From: Nomia melanderi
Taxonomy: Eukaryota > Arthropoda > Insecta > Hymenoptera > Halictidae
Assembly (NCBI RefSeq): GCF_051020985.1
Contig: NC_135003.1
Span: 12,703,501-12,767,500 of the forward strand
DNA length: 64,000 nucleotides
Direction of reading: 5' to 3'
The notes beneath the pieces were generated by a model that had not been told where the DNA came from, did no database searches, and saw nothing but the letters and a program-made list of their open reading frames with translations. A program made the translations under genes and the position numbers. Shown piece after piece: positions 38,523-49,820 of the stretch (positions within the stretch are counted from its first letter, which is position 1; the number at the start of each line of letters is the position of its first letter).

Positions 38523-38715
38523 CCCTTGCCGTACAATGACGACAATTTAGCAATCAATGATGTTCATTACCCGCGGATCAAAGCGAACAATTACTTTGCT
38601 ATTATGTATCATCTTCAAACGAAATTTCCATTTCAGAATGGAAAATTTCGTTGCGCTTCCTCCAAAATGTTACACGAGCTCAGTAGCGAAAGTAAATAGC
38701 ACGCCAAGGGGTTAA
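38519..38715. mobile_element. TTAA element, family C, complete
   Basis: The element is 197 bp, from TTAACCCTTGCC to GCCAAGGGGTTAA, with TTAA at both edges. It shares its left TTAA with the end of the adjacent family D element. Confidence 0.65.
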
Positions 38716-41009
38716 TCTCAATTCGCGTGTACCCCAAGCATCGTCATCCCTGAAAATCGGCCGCGATTCGATCGCCGCGACGTTCCTAGCGTAATTTTCC
38801 CCAGGGACGCCCACGTGATCGAGAAGGACGGCTCGTGAAAACACGCCCAAGCGGTTCGCCGCTCGCGACCGCAGGCTACCACTCTTTTGCATTTACGCCG
38901 GGGGTACCGGGGCACTCTCGAATAAACATGCGAATATATTGGCCTGTTCCGCGGGACACAGTCGACAGCGCGGACCGATATAGTCTTCGCCCGCTGCTTC
39001 CTTCGCGATCCAACCCTCCGAGGACGGCTCGAAGACGCTAGATACGCGCGCGATTATGGCTCTAATGTATTCCGGCTCCGCTGGAAACGCGTTTCGTCCG
39101 CGGGATCGCTCGAATCTCAGAAAGCAAGCTTCGACATTCGCGAGATTTCCTCGCGGACGGTTTTTCTTCTCTTTCGCCTGGTTGTTGCTTGTTTTGAAGA
39201 ATTCGGATGAAGATGGTGCGCGTGAGAATGATTGCAGAGTTGTTCCGAGTGTTGACAGTGAAGGGGAAATGATTGTTAAGAGAGCAAACTTAATTGAGTC
39301 GCTCGTGGGATATTTCTCGTTAAAGTATTCATTTTCTGATGAAGAATTGATGACATATTTTGCAACCAATACGATGAATAATTACTATTTTATTTAAATA
39401 CGTACGTTGATATAATATAGAAAATGTAATATGGAATTTTCAATTTTATAATCTTTCTGTGCAGATGGCGATTGAGGGTTAAGGGTCGAGTGCAAAGGGT
39501 TAAGTCCAGGAAAGAAAGATTGAGAAAATGAATTTTTTCTTGTGAAGTTGTCAGATGAATATTCAGGAGTTGTAGGAAGAAGGGATTTCTGGCCTAGCGA
39601 GAATGAGGACAGGTAAATGATTTAATAACTATAAGAAATATTGTTTAGTCCATTAAAATTTAGAAACATCAGAGAATATCGAAAAATGGAGTTAACCGCA
39701 TTACCCTCTGAACGACTCTGATGATTTAGTTTAGGTTTGAGTAGTATGGTTCGATCGGTTTAATTTAGAGGCAAATGAATTGTTGAATTATAGACGTTTT
39801 GAAAGTTATTCTGCAATAGTTAACGTAGGATACTGTACTAACAGACGAAGCGGAATTTAACGAGTGTATCAGTAACTGGAAAACATTACAAAACAAACTA
39901 AAAAATTCAAACCAAACGTTCAATTACGTTTCTACACAACTAATCTCCCACGAAGATTTCCCAAAATTCCTAAACCCTCATTCCTCTAACACTGCAAGGA
40001 TTAAACAAAAGAATCCAACTTCCCCTATCCTCACTTCGGCTTCACTAATTCCACTAACCAACCAACCCCTATCATATATCATCCAATCACCGATTAAACT
40101 ACACTCACAAAAACTCCCCAATCATCAGCCAATTCCTTCCGTCCACCGAACACTAGCAAATATTTACCACGCAGCCGTTCATCGCGCGATCGAAGCGATA
40201 AAATCTCTCGAGTACACACGACGTCCACGGAGGAGCGCACACCGAAAGAAAAAAAAAAAAACAGGGGAAAAAGGTACGAGAAAAAAGAAGTAGGTCGCAG
40301 GAAATCATGTAGCCAACGTGTACGTATTTGTTTGTCTTGAAACGATTAAACAGGAATGAAGATTCTTCCCCGCGAGAACGTGCCGCGCCGCGCAGCGTAA
40401 ATATATAATCGTACACGTGTAGATCGGCGAGGTGAGGCGCGCCGTATGTTTGGACAGAGGGTACAACCACCGCCGTCACGACGCACGAACGAGAAATAAT
40501 AAACAGTGGTCCCCGGTAATTTCAGGGGTCCGACCGCTCGAGGGGTTGACAAGAACGTGATATATGCGCAACCCCGATCGCGGAGCATATGTCGCGCGAT
40601 GGCCCGCGCGTGCCTTTAATTCCACGCGAGAGGGCGAAAGAGAGCATCGCCGTTCTGACGACGTCATTCGTTTCCCCTCTCTGTTTAATATAGTTTATCA
40701 TTGCGGCGCTCGGTGTTACGCGCGTCTGTTTCTGTTTCTCTTTCGTTGTCTCTCGCCGTTCGTTTCCCCCGGGCCTCTCTCGGGGAGGGGGGGTTGATCG
40801 TTGCATTTGCATAACCCATATTTCTTCCGTCATTACCATTATTACGAGTATTTCGGCATTGTGAATCGAGCATAATGCGGACCCGCCGGTGTCCCGTTGA
40901 CATTTGCATCCCGACAAAGAGAGCATTCACGCCTCTCGATGACACCCTCGAAATTCTACACTTGGGAGAACCGCGTCGGGATCCTCCGAGTGCACGCTTG
41001 GGGAAGAGA
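38716..41009. other. Intron with CpG-rich patches
   Basis: 38690-39170 and 40180-41000 are CpG-rich with open frames on both strands. A poly-A run is at 40251-40262. A G-run lies at about 40785. No gene supported. Confidence 0.4.
39470..39503. mobile_element. Family B right-end fragment
   Basis: GGTCGAGTGCAAAGGGTTAA is a family B terminus with TTAA. Its partner end is not seen nearby. Confidence 0.45.
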
Positions 41010-41795
41010 TGGAGAGGAAGGGAAGAGATATGGGGATGTGGAGGAGGAGGAAGGAAGAGTGAAGAGGAGTATAGAGAATTAGAGGGAGAGAACTGAGAGT
41101 GAGGAAAGTGAGAGGAAGGATTGATGAAGTTTAGAGATATAGAGAGATAGAGAAAGAGGAAGGAAGAATGAAGAAAAGGAATATAGAGAATTAGAGGGAG
41201 AGAACTATGTTGAAGTTAAAGCATTGACCATGCTTGTACCGTTTTTTGGGAAACCCCACATCCTTGCAGTGATTGGTTAATGAGGGTCTGGGGCCTGCGA
41301 GTACTCCAGGTATAGATGCATGTACTGTCGTGGCAGTTTTTTCCTTACTGAGTTCTAACTGTGCGCCCGTCTTGTAATCACCGATTTCTACGAATAGTTT
41401 CTTCACCGTTTAATATCTCTGTATAAATATAATTATTACTCTGATATACTCTACGCGTGTATTATTTTATTTCACATAACCCCTCAACAAACTAAAAGTG
41501 AGGAAAGTGAGAGGAAGGATTGATGAAGTTTAGAGATATAGAGAGATGGAGAAAGAGAATGGAAGAATGAAGAAAAGGAATATAGAGAATTAGAGAAAGA
41601 GAAAGAAATAGTGAAGAAAAGAAATATAGAGAAGTAAAGAAAGAGAAGGAAAGAATGAGGAAGGTGAGAGGAAGGCTTGACGAAGTTTAGAGATATAGGG
41701 AAAGAGAAAGAAAGAGTGATGGAAACGGAAACAGAGAAATAGAGGACAAGAGAGAGAGATAAAAGAGATAGAAGGAGAAAGAAAGTGAGAAACAC
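41010..41795. repeat. Purine-rich (GA) minisatellite, about 112-bp unit, split by the solo LTR
   Basis: The phrases GTGAGGAAAGTGAGAGGAAG and ATAGAGAATTAGAG recur with a spacing of about 112 bp before the LTR insertion and continue after it, becoming more degenerate toward 41795. One strand is almost entirely purine. The long frames on the other strand (Ser/Leu/Phe-rich) are translations of this repeat. Confidence 0.85.
41208..41489. mobile_element. Solo LTR (Copia-like ends) with 5-bp target duplication
   Basis: A 282-bp segment begins TGTTGAAG and ends CCTCAACA (TG...CA, inverted TGTTGA/TCAACA). It is flanked by AACTA at 41203-41207 and again at 41490-41494. Removing the segment and one AACTA restores the surrounding 112-bp tandem repeat in register, so the insertion boundaries are exact. 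It contains a TATAAATA-like box near 41424 but no gag-pol, so it is most simply a solo LTR. TGTTG...CAACA ends and 5-bp duplications are usual for Ty1/copia elements; the class is an inference. Confidence 0.75.
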
Positions 41796-42204
41796 CCTTC
41801 ATATTTCCTTTGAACGAAAAATTGAAGAAAAAATTCCAACTCGTGTTCTTTATAAATATCTCTACGTTCGCAGAACAATACTGCTTTTCCTTGTTGAGAG
41901 ATAGATATCGAAAGATGCGGTACTTTTCGAACTTGTCAAGGTGATCTAATCCTGTAAGTGGTAGGTCTACCTCGGCTGAATACAATACGCGCTATGACCT
42001 GGTGCACAGAATGAGTGTCAAGCAGAGACGTAGGAGGACCAGCGACTTCCGTCTATGACGCAACGTGTTAGTTGTTCACTCGATCAATGTATACTGGGTG
42101 ATCGCACGGTTACTAGCCAAGGTTCCTTCGGATGAAGACAAATGTTCACTGTTTCTTTGTCACAACAATGTACCTATCAGACTGTTCCTGATTTCTCTTT
42201 TCTC

Positions 42205-42300
42205 CAATTACTAGAAAGATAACAGATATTTCTCTGAGAAATTATTGAAGAAATTGATTTACCAATACGCAAGCTGAATTATAAACCAATTAAAGTCTTG
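42205..42300. repeat. Dispersed repeat matching 3620-3700 in inverse orientation
   Basis: ATAACAGATATTTCTCTGAG and TTGATTTACCAATACGCAAG match the inverse of the left-hand copy with few changes. It is not clearly part of any TTAA family. Confidence 0.5.
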
Positions 42301-42593
42301 GCAGATGCACTCTTGAAGTTGCTGTAAAGTCAATGTAATTGCTGGGTTTAGTGTTACTCAACGAAACACATTGCTTTATATTATTTTATATAGACAATTG
42401 AATTTTTATATTATATTCATCAAAATTACACCCCTAACTTTGACGTCTACTTTTGCCTCCCCAACAAGAATACTAACAGTTACATGTCTATAGAACATTG
42501 TCAACCATCTTCACATAAAATCAGAATTCAATTATTTCGCAATAATTTCCAAGATATTCCTCAAACCAAATTCCACCCCTCCAACACCATCAA

Positions 42594-42888
42594 TTAACCC
42601 TTTGCACTCGGAAGTTTTCCACTAGAAATATTTTAATATTTCCTAATGAAACGAAAACGATATTTCGTGAAACTAACTCGAAGAGAACAATGCTATTTTA
42701 TTTCATTTCTCAAATTGATGCATTATACGAAGTATAATATTAAATATCAAATTGTACAAAACATCTCTTAGTACAAAATTCGGATGTGTGGAAAATCTAA
42801 TAATTTTAGGGTAGTTTCTTTAAGATCCATTAAAATGTTTAATATTACAACTGGTGCAATATTGAAGCCTACAGAGTTCAAAGGCTAA
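42594..42888. mobile_element. Composite of family B left end and family A right end
   Basis: It begins TTAACCCTTTGCACTCGGAAG (family B), passes the family B phrase GATGCATTATACGAAG, then changes at about 42760 to family A sequence ending CTACAGAGTTCAAAGGCTAA. This is the arrangement expected if a family A insertion in family B later lost one junction. Confidence 0.6.
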
Positions 42889-43115
42889 AAAAGAAACATC
42901 GATCAAACGTGTCCACTAAAACCTCGTTGCATCAAAATTTTATCAAAGTCAATCGCTAGAAATGATCATCAGTCCAACAGCAATCCCTTCCAACAACAAA
43001 ACAATCTGAAACTATAAATCCTCCAATCGAAATCCCGTGTTCAAGCTCGAGCGCGCGCCGCAGACGAAGAAAACAGCGCCGCGTGACGAGACGGAACGAG
43101 TATATATCTACTTAC

Positions 43116-43133
43116 ACATAACGATCTAGCCAT
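43116..43133 (-). CDS. Candidate alternative first coding exon (MARSLC)
   Basis: On the minus strand ATGGCTAGATCGTTATGT is followed directly by GTAAGTAGATATA, a strong donor. The ATG has G at -3 and G at +4. The exon ends in phase 0 and could splice straight to the GoLoco exon at 24425. It sits in a 200-bp low-repeat patch (43020-43330). With only six codons there is no protein evidence; donor, start context and phase are all that support it. Confidence 0.27.
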
Positions 43134-43609
43134 TACGACGGACGTCGTAAACAGTAGACGCAGTCGGACTGCATCAGCATGCAAGCGGGAACAACAGAAC
43201 CATACCGGGACCGAAATCTTATTAGTATCCGAGGCGGATGGCGCTTGCTACGTGAACATTGAACGGGAACAAGGTCGAAGACTACGATGGCGAATTGTAT
43301 GGGCATCCGTACACTACCTGCGTAAATATTTGGACACCTGATGCGACCTTATTAAAACCTTCGTGTCTTTATTAGGACACAATATCATTGCGTACAATTA
43401 AATTAACATTCGACAGACTTAGCCGCCGATGGATTTGATACGGCAATTGCAACGCTTATTTCGGTGACGTTCTCCTTAATTATATTTCCTTCGGTCTAAT
43501 AAATTTTCTAAATGTATTAGAAAAATGAAACTGAAACGAGTCGTCGAGTTCCTAAATATAATGTCGTAGTTTATAATTTCTAATAACAATATCTATAGAA
43601 TTAATTTCG

Positions 43610-43775
43610 TTTTCGTTTCGTAAAATATACGGATTATCGAATTGAATTGCTTTACTGTTATTGCTCGTTTATATCGTCGAACGATACTGCAGGTAATATT
43701 ATTTATAATATAGAATCTTTTCTAAGTTAATTCAGTGCATTATAGTGATTTGATTTGGTTCATTCAACGTGTTAA
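43610..43775. mobile_element. Family D element, inverted, truncated
   Basis: It contains GAATTGAATTGC, ACTGTTATTGC, TATAGTGATTTGATTTGGTT and the terminus CATTCAACGTGTTAA. The left end is decayed. Confidence 0.55.
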
Positions 43776-43930
43776 ATCTTGGAGAAGATATTAAATATAC
43801 AGAGGAGTCACAGGGAACTTAACGAACAAGACGATTTGAATATTTTAAGTAGTACATCAGTAGCAATAATTTTATATAATAATACCTATACTTTCAAAAC
43901 AAAGGTAAACAGTATTAGAAACAATCACTA

Positions 43931-44193
43931 GATATTTTATAAATATTATAATAAAATTCACCAATATTCCATAATACTTAAGTTACCAAATATTTCCTCC
44001 AATCTCCAAGTGACAACTCTCCCAAGCAAAACTAAAGCTCCGTTAACCACAGCAAAATCTTTTACAAATATTATAACAACATTTACCAACAATATTCCAT
44101 AATACTCAAGTTACCAAATATTTCCTCCAATCTCCAAATGACAACTCCCAAGCAAAACTAAAGCTCTGTCAACCACAGCAAAATCTCCAGCAC
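43931..44193. repeat. Two-copy tandem duplication, period about 128 bp
   Basis: AATATTCCATAATACT(T/C)AAG, TTACCAAATATTTCCTCC and CCCAAGCAAAACTAAAGCTC occur twice in order. Confidence 0.85.
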
Positions 44194-46122
44194 ACGATAC
44201 GCGAAATCCCGTGCATACGTTTTCTCGCTATATTAAAATTCGCACGAACGTTGCCATTCGAACTCCACCGCGAGAAGTGTCCAAACCCACTTCTACACAA
44301 TAGTTAGCGTATCTCCGGGCCCGCGATCGAGATAAAATCGCGTCGTAGCGTCACGTATAGGTACGGGACGCCGGCGATGCACGAGAAACCGCGTTCCCCG
44401 ATCCACGTGCTGGCGGCGGCGCGTTTTCACTTTGGGCCCCGAGACTGTGCAACGGTAAAACAACGGGCAACAACAACAACAGGCACACGCGAGTCGTTCC
44501 GCGGCACGGCGGACACGCAACACACGGCCGGCACACAACGGAACGTCCATATGTCGGGATAGACTATGATTCAACCTAGAATATATTATTGCACCCGGAG
44601 GAATTTCCATGTAACGATAGCGCGCGTTCGATATCGTGTTGCCCCGTGTTCGGCCGGTAATTACCCGAGCGGCTTGTAAACCCAATAAATGACTGCCGCG
44701 GCTTCAGGGAGATCGAACGTTGAATCAGAACGCCGTACCCGGCGCGGCCGAGGCCTTTGGGTTTCATCGCGCGTCAAGAACTCTCTGCTGAACTTCGGAG
44801 GAACTCTCGGTGTTCCTTCGATTAACACCATTCCCACCGACACTCCGAGTATACCTATTCCTACCGCGACCAGTCGAATGAATGATCCTTAGCATAACTT
44901 ATATCTTTTAATATAGAATGAAGATAACAGCCAATTCGACAGTATACGAATATAGTTTCTTTCATTTAGAGGTATATAATTTACGTTTTATTCGTTTTCA
45001 TTTTTTACAAATAGGTTTGTCGATTGGACATTTCCTACACGCGTACTTTCTACGTTTTAGACAGATCTTGTTAGTCTTATTGTTTGCGCAATGTCTTATT
45101 TGCATGGTTTCCATTCGCGTGAATCTGTAATTGTATTTGTGACGGGTGTTGCTTGATTTTCTTCGCCTAACTCTAGTTCTTTTCGACATTCAATGGCAAG
45201 TTCTTCTGCCAGTTGAAAGAAAAATTCCTGTTGACTCTCAGCCACCACTTTATTCGATACAGCGACATTATCAAGTTGAATATTTAGTATTTTAAATGAA
45301 ACTTTGTATTGCTATGTGAGATATTTAAATAAAAGAGCTTCGTTACTTCATTTGTCAGTGAATAACCGTTACATTAGTTCGAAACAATGTCGACTGTATC
45401 TCGTCGGAAAATGTTAAAAATTTCCAGTTGAAAGCTTTCGCTAATTACCGCAGCATTGAAATATTGAATTAAACTCTTTTATTCTATTTAAAATGTATTA
45501 CATATTAACACGCAACGCGTTAATATCTTGACTTACGACGATCCCGGTATAAATTGGACATTACTTATTTATTATAAATCACTATTAAATGTCTGAAATT
45601 CAGTTTGAAATTTAAATGAGAACTCCCTTCTCGTTTAATATTAATGGGTTCAGCGCGAATTCACTTGGTATTCAAGACTTTGACGCGTAAATTAACTTCC
45701 GACACAAAATGCCTTTAACACTTCGAAAAATCCTCGTGCGAGCCAAAGGGGCCCAATTTCCATAAATTCCATTCATTTTCGCCGGTGGGGGGGAGGGGGG
45801 AGGGTGAGTCATATAATAACGTCTTTGTATCGGGACGCGTGATGCTAATAAAGTGCAATAACCTGTTAATACTAGAGCGGCATCTGTTACGTGGACGTTC
45901 ATTAATTAACACTGTCGCGGTATTAGCCTCCTAAATTTAGTCGTCGCGTTACGGGTGTTATGCAAACTGTCGCCGGCCGTGTCGTATTGTGTATATCATA
46001 CGGCGTATCGGTAAACCGATATTATAATCTAACATATGGGGATAACGAGGTGTAAATAACTTCGGATTACACGCGTGGTATCCGGTAATAACAGGAACAC
46101 GCGCCGGGAGGGGTCTAACGCA
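44194..46122. other. Intron, CpG-rich patches at 44200-44880 and 45740-46390
   Basis: The first patch holds a (CAA)n run and a minus-strand open frame, 44661-44893, with a hydrophobic segment. A G-rich run lies at 45784-45802. 45890-46060 is low-repeat and could be conserved noncoding sequence. Confidence 0.4.
45400..45523. mobile_element. Family E-related fragment ending in a TTAA palindrome
   Basis: TTACCGCAGCATTGAAA and CTATTTAAAATGTATTACA match 58720-58790 of the complete family E element. It is followed by TTAACACGCAACGCGTTAA, a 19-bp near-palindrome bounded by TTAA. Confidence 0.45.
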
Positions 46123-46160
46123 CGCTCTCTCGCTCTCGCTCTCGCTCTCGCTCTCTTTCT
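46123..46160. repeat. CGCTCT hexanucleotide microsatellite
   Basis: About five CGCTCT units in a CpG-rich patch. Confidence 0.85.
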
Positions 46161-46516
46161 CTTTTCTGTCGGCGTTCGGTGCCGACTCTCGCGCGACAGA
46201 ATTTTAGCGTGTCAATCGGGCACGCCCCGTGAAACCGTTCCCCGAGTAATAAGACGGATTAGCATCGAGCTACGCGGACGGACGCGTGCGAAATAATAAG
46301 TCCGCGACGCTGAATCGCTACGCGTGTAACACGCTCGCTGCCAAGTTATTTGGCTGGCTGGCTATCTGGCGCCGCAGTTATTTTGGTTAACCCTTTTGAG
46401 ATTGCGTCGTCGTGTTGGGAAATTGGACTTTAGTAGATCAAATTGATAATTGGAAGTAACTTCAGTATTTATATGTGGGAGGGTCAGTTTTTGATTTTGT
46501 TTTTGTTGGTTTTTAT

Positions 46517-47198
46517 GTGTCTTAGTTTCTTAATTTCTTCAGTTTTTTAGTTTGTTAGTTTCTTGGTTCCTTAGTTTTCTAATTTCTTAGTTTACTAGTT
46601 TCCTAATTTCTTAGTTTCCTAGTTTGCTAGTTTATTAGATTCCTAGTTTCTAAGCTTATAAGTTTCTAAGTTTGTCAGTTTTTTAGTTTCTTAGTTACTC
46701 AATCCCTAGTATCTTAGTTTCTTGGTTTCCTAATTTCTTAGTTTCCTAGTTTGCTAGATTCCTAGTTTCTAAGCTTCTAAGTTTCTAAGTTTATTAGTTT
46801 TTTAGTTTCTTAGTTACTCAGTCCCTAGTATCTTAGTTTCTTAGTTTCCTAATTTCTTAGTTTCCTAGTTTCCTAGTTTCTTAGATTCCTAGTTTCTAAG
46901 CTTCTAAGTTTCTAAGATTCTAAATTTTTAAGTTTATTAGTTTTCTAATTTCTTAGTTACTCAGTCCCTAGTATCTTAGTTTCTTAGTTTCCTAATTTCT
47001 TAGTTTCCTAGTTTGCTAAATTCCTAGTTTCCTAGTTTCTTAGATTCCTAGTTTCTAAGCTTCTAAGTTTCCAAGATTCTAAATTTTTAATTTTATTAGT
47101 TTTTTAGTTTCCTAGTTACCCAGTCCCTAGTATCTTAGTTTCTTAATTCCCAGTTCCTCCATCCCTATTTTCCACTTTTTTTAGACCCCAACAATTCA
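46517..47198. repeat. TTAGTTTC-type satellite with higher-order structure, array 1
   Basis: Short 8-10-bp units (TTAGTTTC, CTAGTTTG, CTAAGTTTC and similar) are organised in blocks. Each block carries CAGTCCCTAGTATCTTAG (near 46701, 46821, 46964, 47123), giving block lengths of 120-159 bp. The array ends in a non-repeat tail (CTCCATCCCTATTTTCCAC, then CCCCAACAATTC) also found at the end of array 2. Confidence 0.9.
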
Positions 47199-47767
47199 TC
47201 TTTTCATAGCACAGAATGCCAATATTTCAAGAAACACTCTGTCACAAACGATTAAATACCAACTGCTCAGTATTCATATAGTGAATTAATAAATCTAGTA
47301 AGAAAGACCTGAGACCGATTACATCCGTTGACACTGAGCAATAGGTTTCCTTGTCAATGTCTACTGAAACGATTAGTTACATTGGCAATAAATGTGATAT
47401 AGTGACATTCCAACGTGTTGTTAGCCACCCCTTATCGTGTATATGCAGCCACAAGAAGAAATTAAATGCAGCTCACTGAAACCAGTTCAATCTTGACCCC
47501 CTTAGTCTCCTTTTTCTAACGAAGCATGCTGCACCATGGATCCACATTATTTACCAACATATTTCGACGAATCGAAGCGTTTCTTGTAAATAAAAAAGGT
47601 ACACAAAAAGATTGCAATTTCTAAAATCAATGTATCTAAAATTCTGAAACTTATAAGAAAAAAATTAAAAAATGCAACTATAAAAATTGATGTTTCAATC
47701 CATTCGAGAACACTAGTAACTTTCATCCACTTTACTTTCCTCGATCGTTTTTCTAAAATTAACTTAC

Positions 47768-47778
47768 AACGTTTTCAT
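47768..47778 (-). CDS. Rapgap1: Probable first coding exon (start codon plus 11 nt)
   Basis: On the minus strand an ATG in a very good context (CACC before it, A after it) is followed by AAAACGTT and a strong donor, GTAAGTTAA. The coding part is 11 nt, M-K-T plus two bases of the next codon. Joined to the exon at 26136-26238, whose first base completes the codon, it reads MKTLRQQLEQSV. The three exons (11 + 103 + 93 = 207 nt) then give exactly 69 codons with no stop. The 5' UTR would run rightward from 47779; an upstream ATG overlaps but stops at once. A related block without a donor occurs at 59050-59090, so this sequence may instead be a dispersed or duplicated element. The phase match is good evidence, not proof. 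Confidence 0.5.
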
Positions 47779-47900
47779 GGTGAACGGCCCATTTAATTCT
47801 AAAACTCGTATTGATACAAGGGGCCTCTCCGATCGAGAAATCCTCCATTGAAAAGGTTAAATAAGCCGCGCGTAACGTCAAACATCTGTTATGCATCGCT

Positions 47901-49100
47901 GCGTAACCACGGACGGACGTATCTCGAATTTTTTCTGGCTGCCAGCAGAAGATTAATTCCGCGCGTGGCTTTCGATATTATCGATGAAACCATCAGTAAC
48001 GCACCGCTGCCTTATAGTAACCCCTGCTTACAATAAAGACTGGTTATCATCGTTCCCGGTACTCTATTATTCCGATGCAACTCGCACCAACAATTTAACG
48101 TCGACGCGAACTCTCATTTCCAACTGCCAAACAAATCTTCTCTCGTTATCCGTCTTTGTTCTCCATAGAATTTTGATATTACGCGAAATCAATTACAAAA
48201 TTCAGCGTTCTCCTGATGAATTTCAATAAAATCTCCCGGACTAAACCAACATTATATTTATACAACAAACACTGCGTTCTATATTAATAAATACTATGTT
48301 TATATTTGCCTTTTACGTTCTGCGCAAACGATAAAACATTCGTGGACACGAATCGATTGTTAAATCTATTTGCCGAGAGTCTCTCTGAAAATACACGGTG
48401 GCCGCTGAAATTATTCACGGTTCGAACTGAATATTTCGTTTCCCGCGCGATGGAATGCCGTGACAAAGATCGAAACTTCGCGACACGAACGCGCACGGTT
48501 TACGTGCAGGCTCTACGCGTTAGCGCGGGAAAGAAATCATTGGAAATTAAATTGAATTTATTTAACCGATGGCGGGCAATCGACAGGATTTTAATGCAGT
48601 CGCGTTGCAGTTCGATTCCGGCGGATGAGCCGCGTTTTTAGAACGTGTCGCTGTAATTAAACGGCTAACGAACTGCCAGTAACAGATTCAGCTGCAATTT
48701 ATCTAGAACGATAATAATAATACGACCTAAAAAGTAAATACGTTTCTCGCCTGTCGGTAACAGGTGTTTGTAAGCTATCGCAAATATTTAATTCGGCTGT
48801 ATCAACGCGTTCTATCGAACGAACGCGCAGAGAATTATGAATTTCAACTGCGGGTAATGCATTGCAGCTTTCAGGCGGGAAATATTTGCTTACAAATATT
48901 TTCATATAGATAATAGTAATATTAATCAGTCTAATTTAACGGTAATAAATCAATGATGATGATAATATTAACAACAAATTGAATGGATACATATATTTCA
49001 TTTATTTCTACAAGCATGGCATTCTGTTTATATTTAGAAACTACATCAAATTATTGAATTATATATTTTCTGTTTGTAAAGGATAACATTTTAAACGGTG
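47901..49100. other. Sequence upstream of the candidate first exon
   Basis: If 47768 is the first coding exon, 47779-48660 holds its 5' UTR and promoter. It is moderately CpG-rich, with no TATA box I would choose. Short frames on both strands match nothing known. Confidence 0.35.
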
Positions 49101-49520
49101 TTCCTAATATTTATTCACCCCTTATATTATTTAACAAACCGCCCAATTTGCATGTATTAAAATTAAATTGTTAAGTGATATATTGCATAACAAAGGAAAA
49201 AGTATTTTCACTTCCAAAATAGAAATTTCAAGCCCAACAATATTCCTAATATTCATTTACTTTTTCTATTATTTTAACGAACGTTCCAATTTGCATGTAC
49301 TAAAATTGAATTGTTAAGTGATATACTAGATAACAAAAGAAACAGTTGTACAATTTTCACTTCCAAATACTGGAAAGAAGAAATTTCAATATTCCCAATA
49401 CTTATTCACTCTTCATATAATTTCAACAAACCTCCGAATTTATACATATCCTGGCAAAATTGAATTGTCAAGCGACATGCCGGACAACAACAAAAGAAAC
49501 AGTTGTACAACGTTCACTTC
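49101..49520. repeat. Three-copy tandem repeat, about 142-149-bp unit
   Basis: TTCCTAATATTyATT, CAATTTGCATGTA, AATTGTTAAGTGATAT and CACTTCCAAA recur in order. The third copy is the most diverged. Confidence 0.75.
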
Positions 49521-49739
49521 GAAATCAGCTGCGATAAGAAATATTTATCAGAACCAAGCCCTCGATCGATCCTCGAAATATTTCAATGCCCGCCGAGGAT
49601 TTTCCCGTTCACGGTCAATTTAATTCCGACGAATCGTTTCGGTGGCCGGACAGCGAACAGAAAGGGTAAGAAACACGAGGAAGAAAAAAAAAAAAATAAA
49701 ACTGGATCGCGTGAAGTGAGTCGCCGACAATGATGATCC

Positions 49740-49820
49740 CCGGGGTTGTTGCAGCGGATGATGATGCATGACTCACAAAGTGCCCACTGTGCTGTACACC
49801 CCGTCGATTATCATTACCGT
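49740..49820. other. Conserved-looking block, copy 1 (donor-like on the minus strand)
   Basis: TGCATGACTCACAAAGTGCC followed by CACTGT recurs at 51771 with one change. Flanking GATGATGAT and CCCC(N)nCGATTA are partly shared. On the minus strand it contains CTTT|GTGAGTCA, a fair splice donor; TGACTCA is also an AP-1-type site. No coding frame is kept between the copies. Confidence 0.5.

Larger units (their letters stand above)
1..47900 (-). other. Rapgap1: Rapgap1-type gene, 5' part (gene body continues past the left edge)
   Basis: This is the extent implied by the minus-strand exons at 47768-47778, 26136-26238, 24333-24425 and the alternative first exon at 10550-10702. Rap1 GTPase-activating proteins speed GTP hydrolysis by Rap1 and so switch off signalling to adhesion and growth. 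The GoLoco motif binds GDP-bound G-alpha-i/o. The catalytic RapGAP domain normally follows the GoLoco motif, but no minus-strand frame between 1 and 24330 resembles it, so those exons should lie left of the window after an intron of more than 24 kb. Visible introns are about 21.5 kb and 1.7 kb. The gene identity rests mainly on one exon and is an inference. The right boundary (transcription start) is not defined. Confidence 0.65.

Noticed and set aside
38893..39369. 158-codon minus-strand frame
   Set aside because: Lies in a CpG-rich patch with opposing open frames. No motif, and it does not resemble the RapGAP domain.
41191..41406. 71-codon minus-strand frame
   Set aside because: It lies across the solo LTR and its left boundary. 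LTRs do not encode proteins of this kind.
41484..41985. 103- and 131-codon minus-strand frames
   Set aside because: Mostly translations of the GA-rich minisatellite. The upstream 60 codons look more protein-like but match nothing and lack splice sites.
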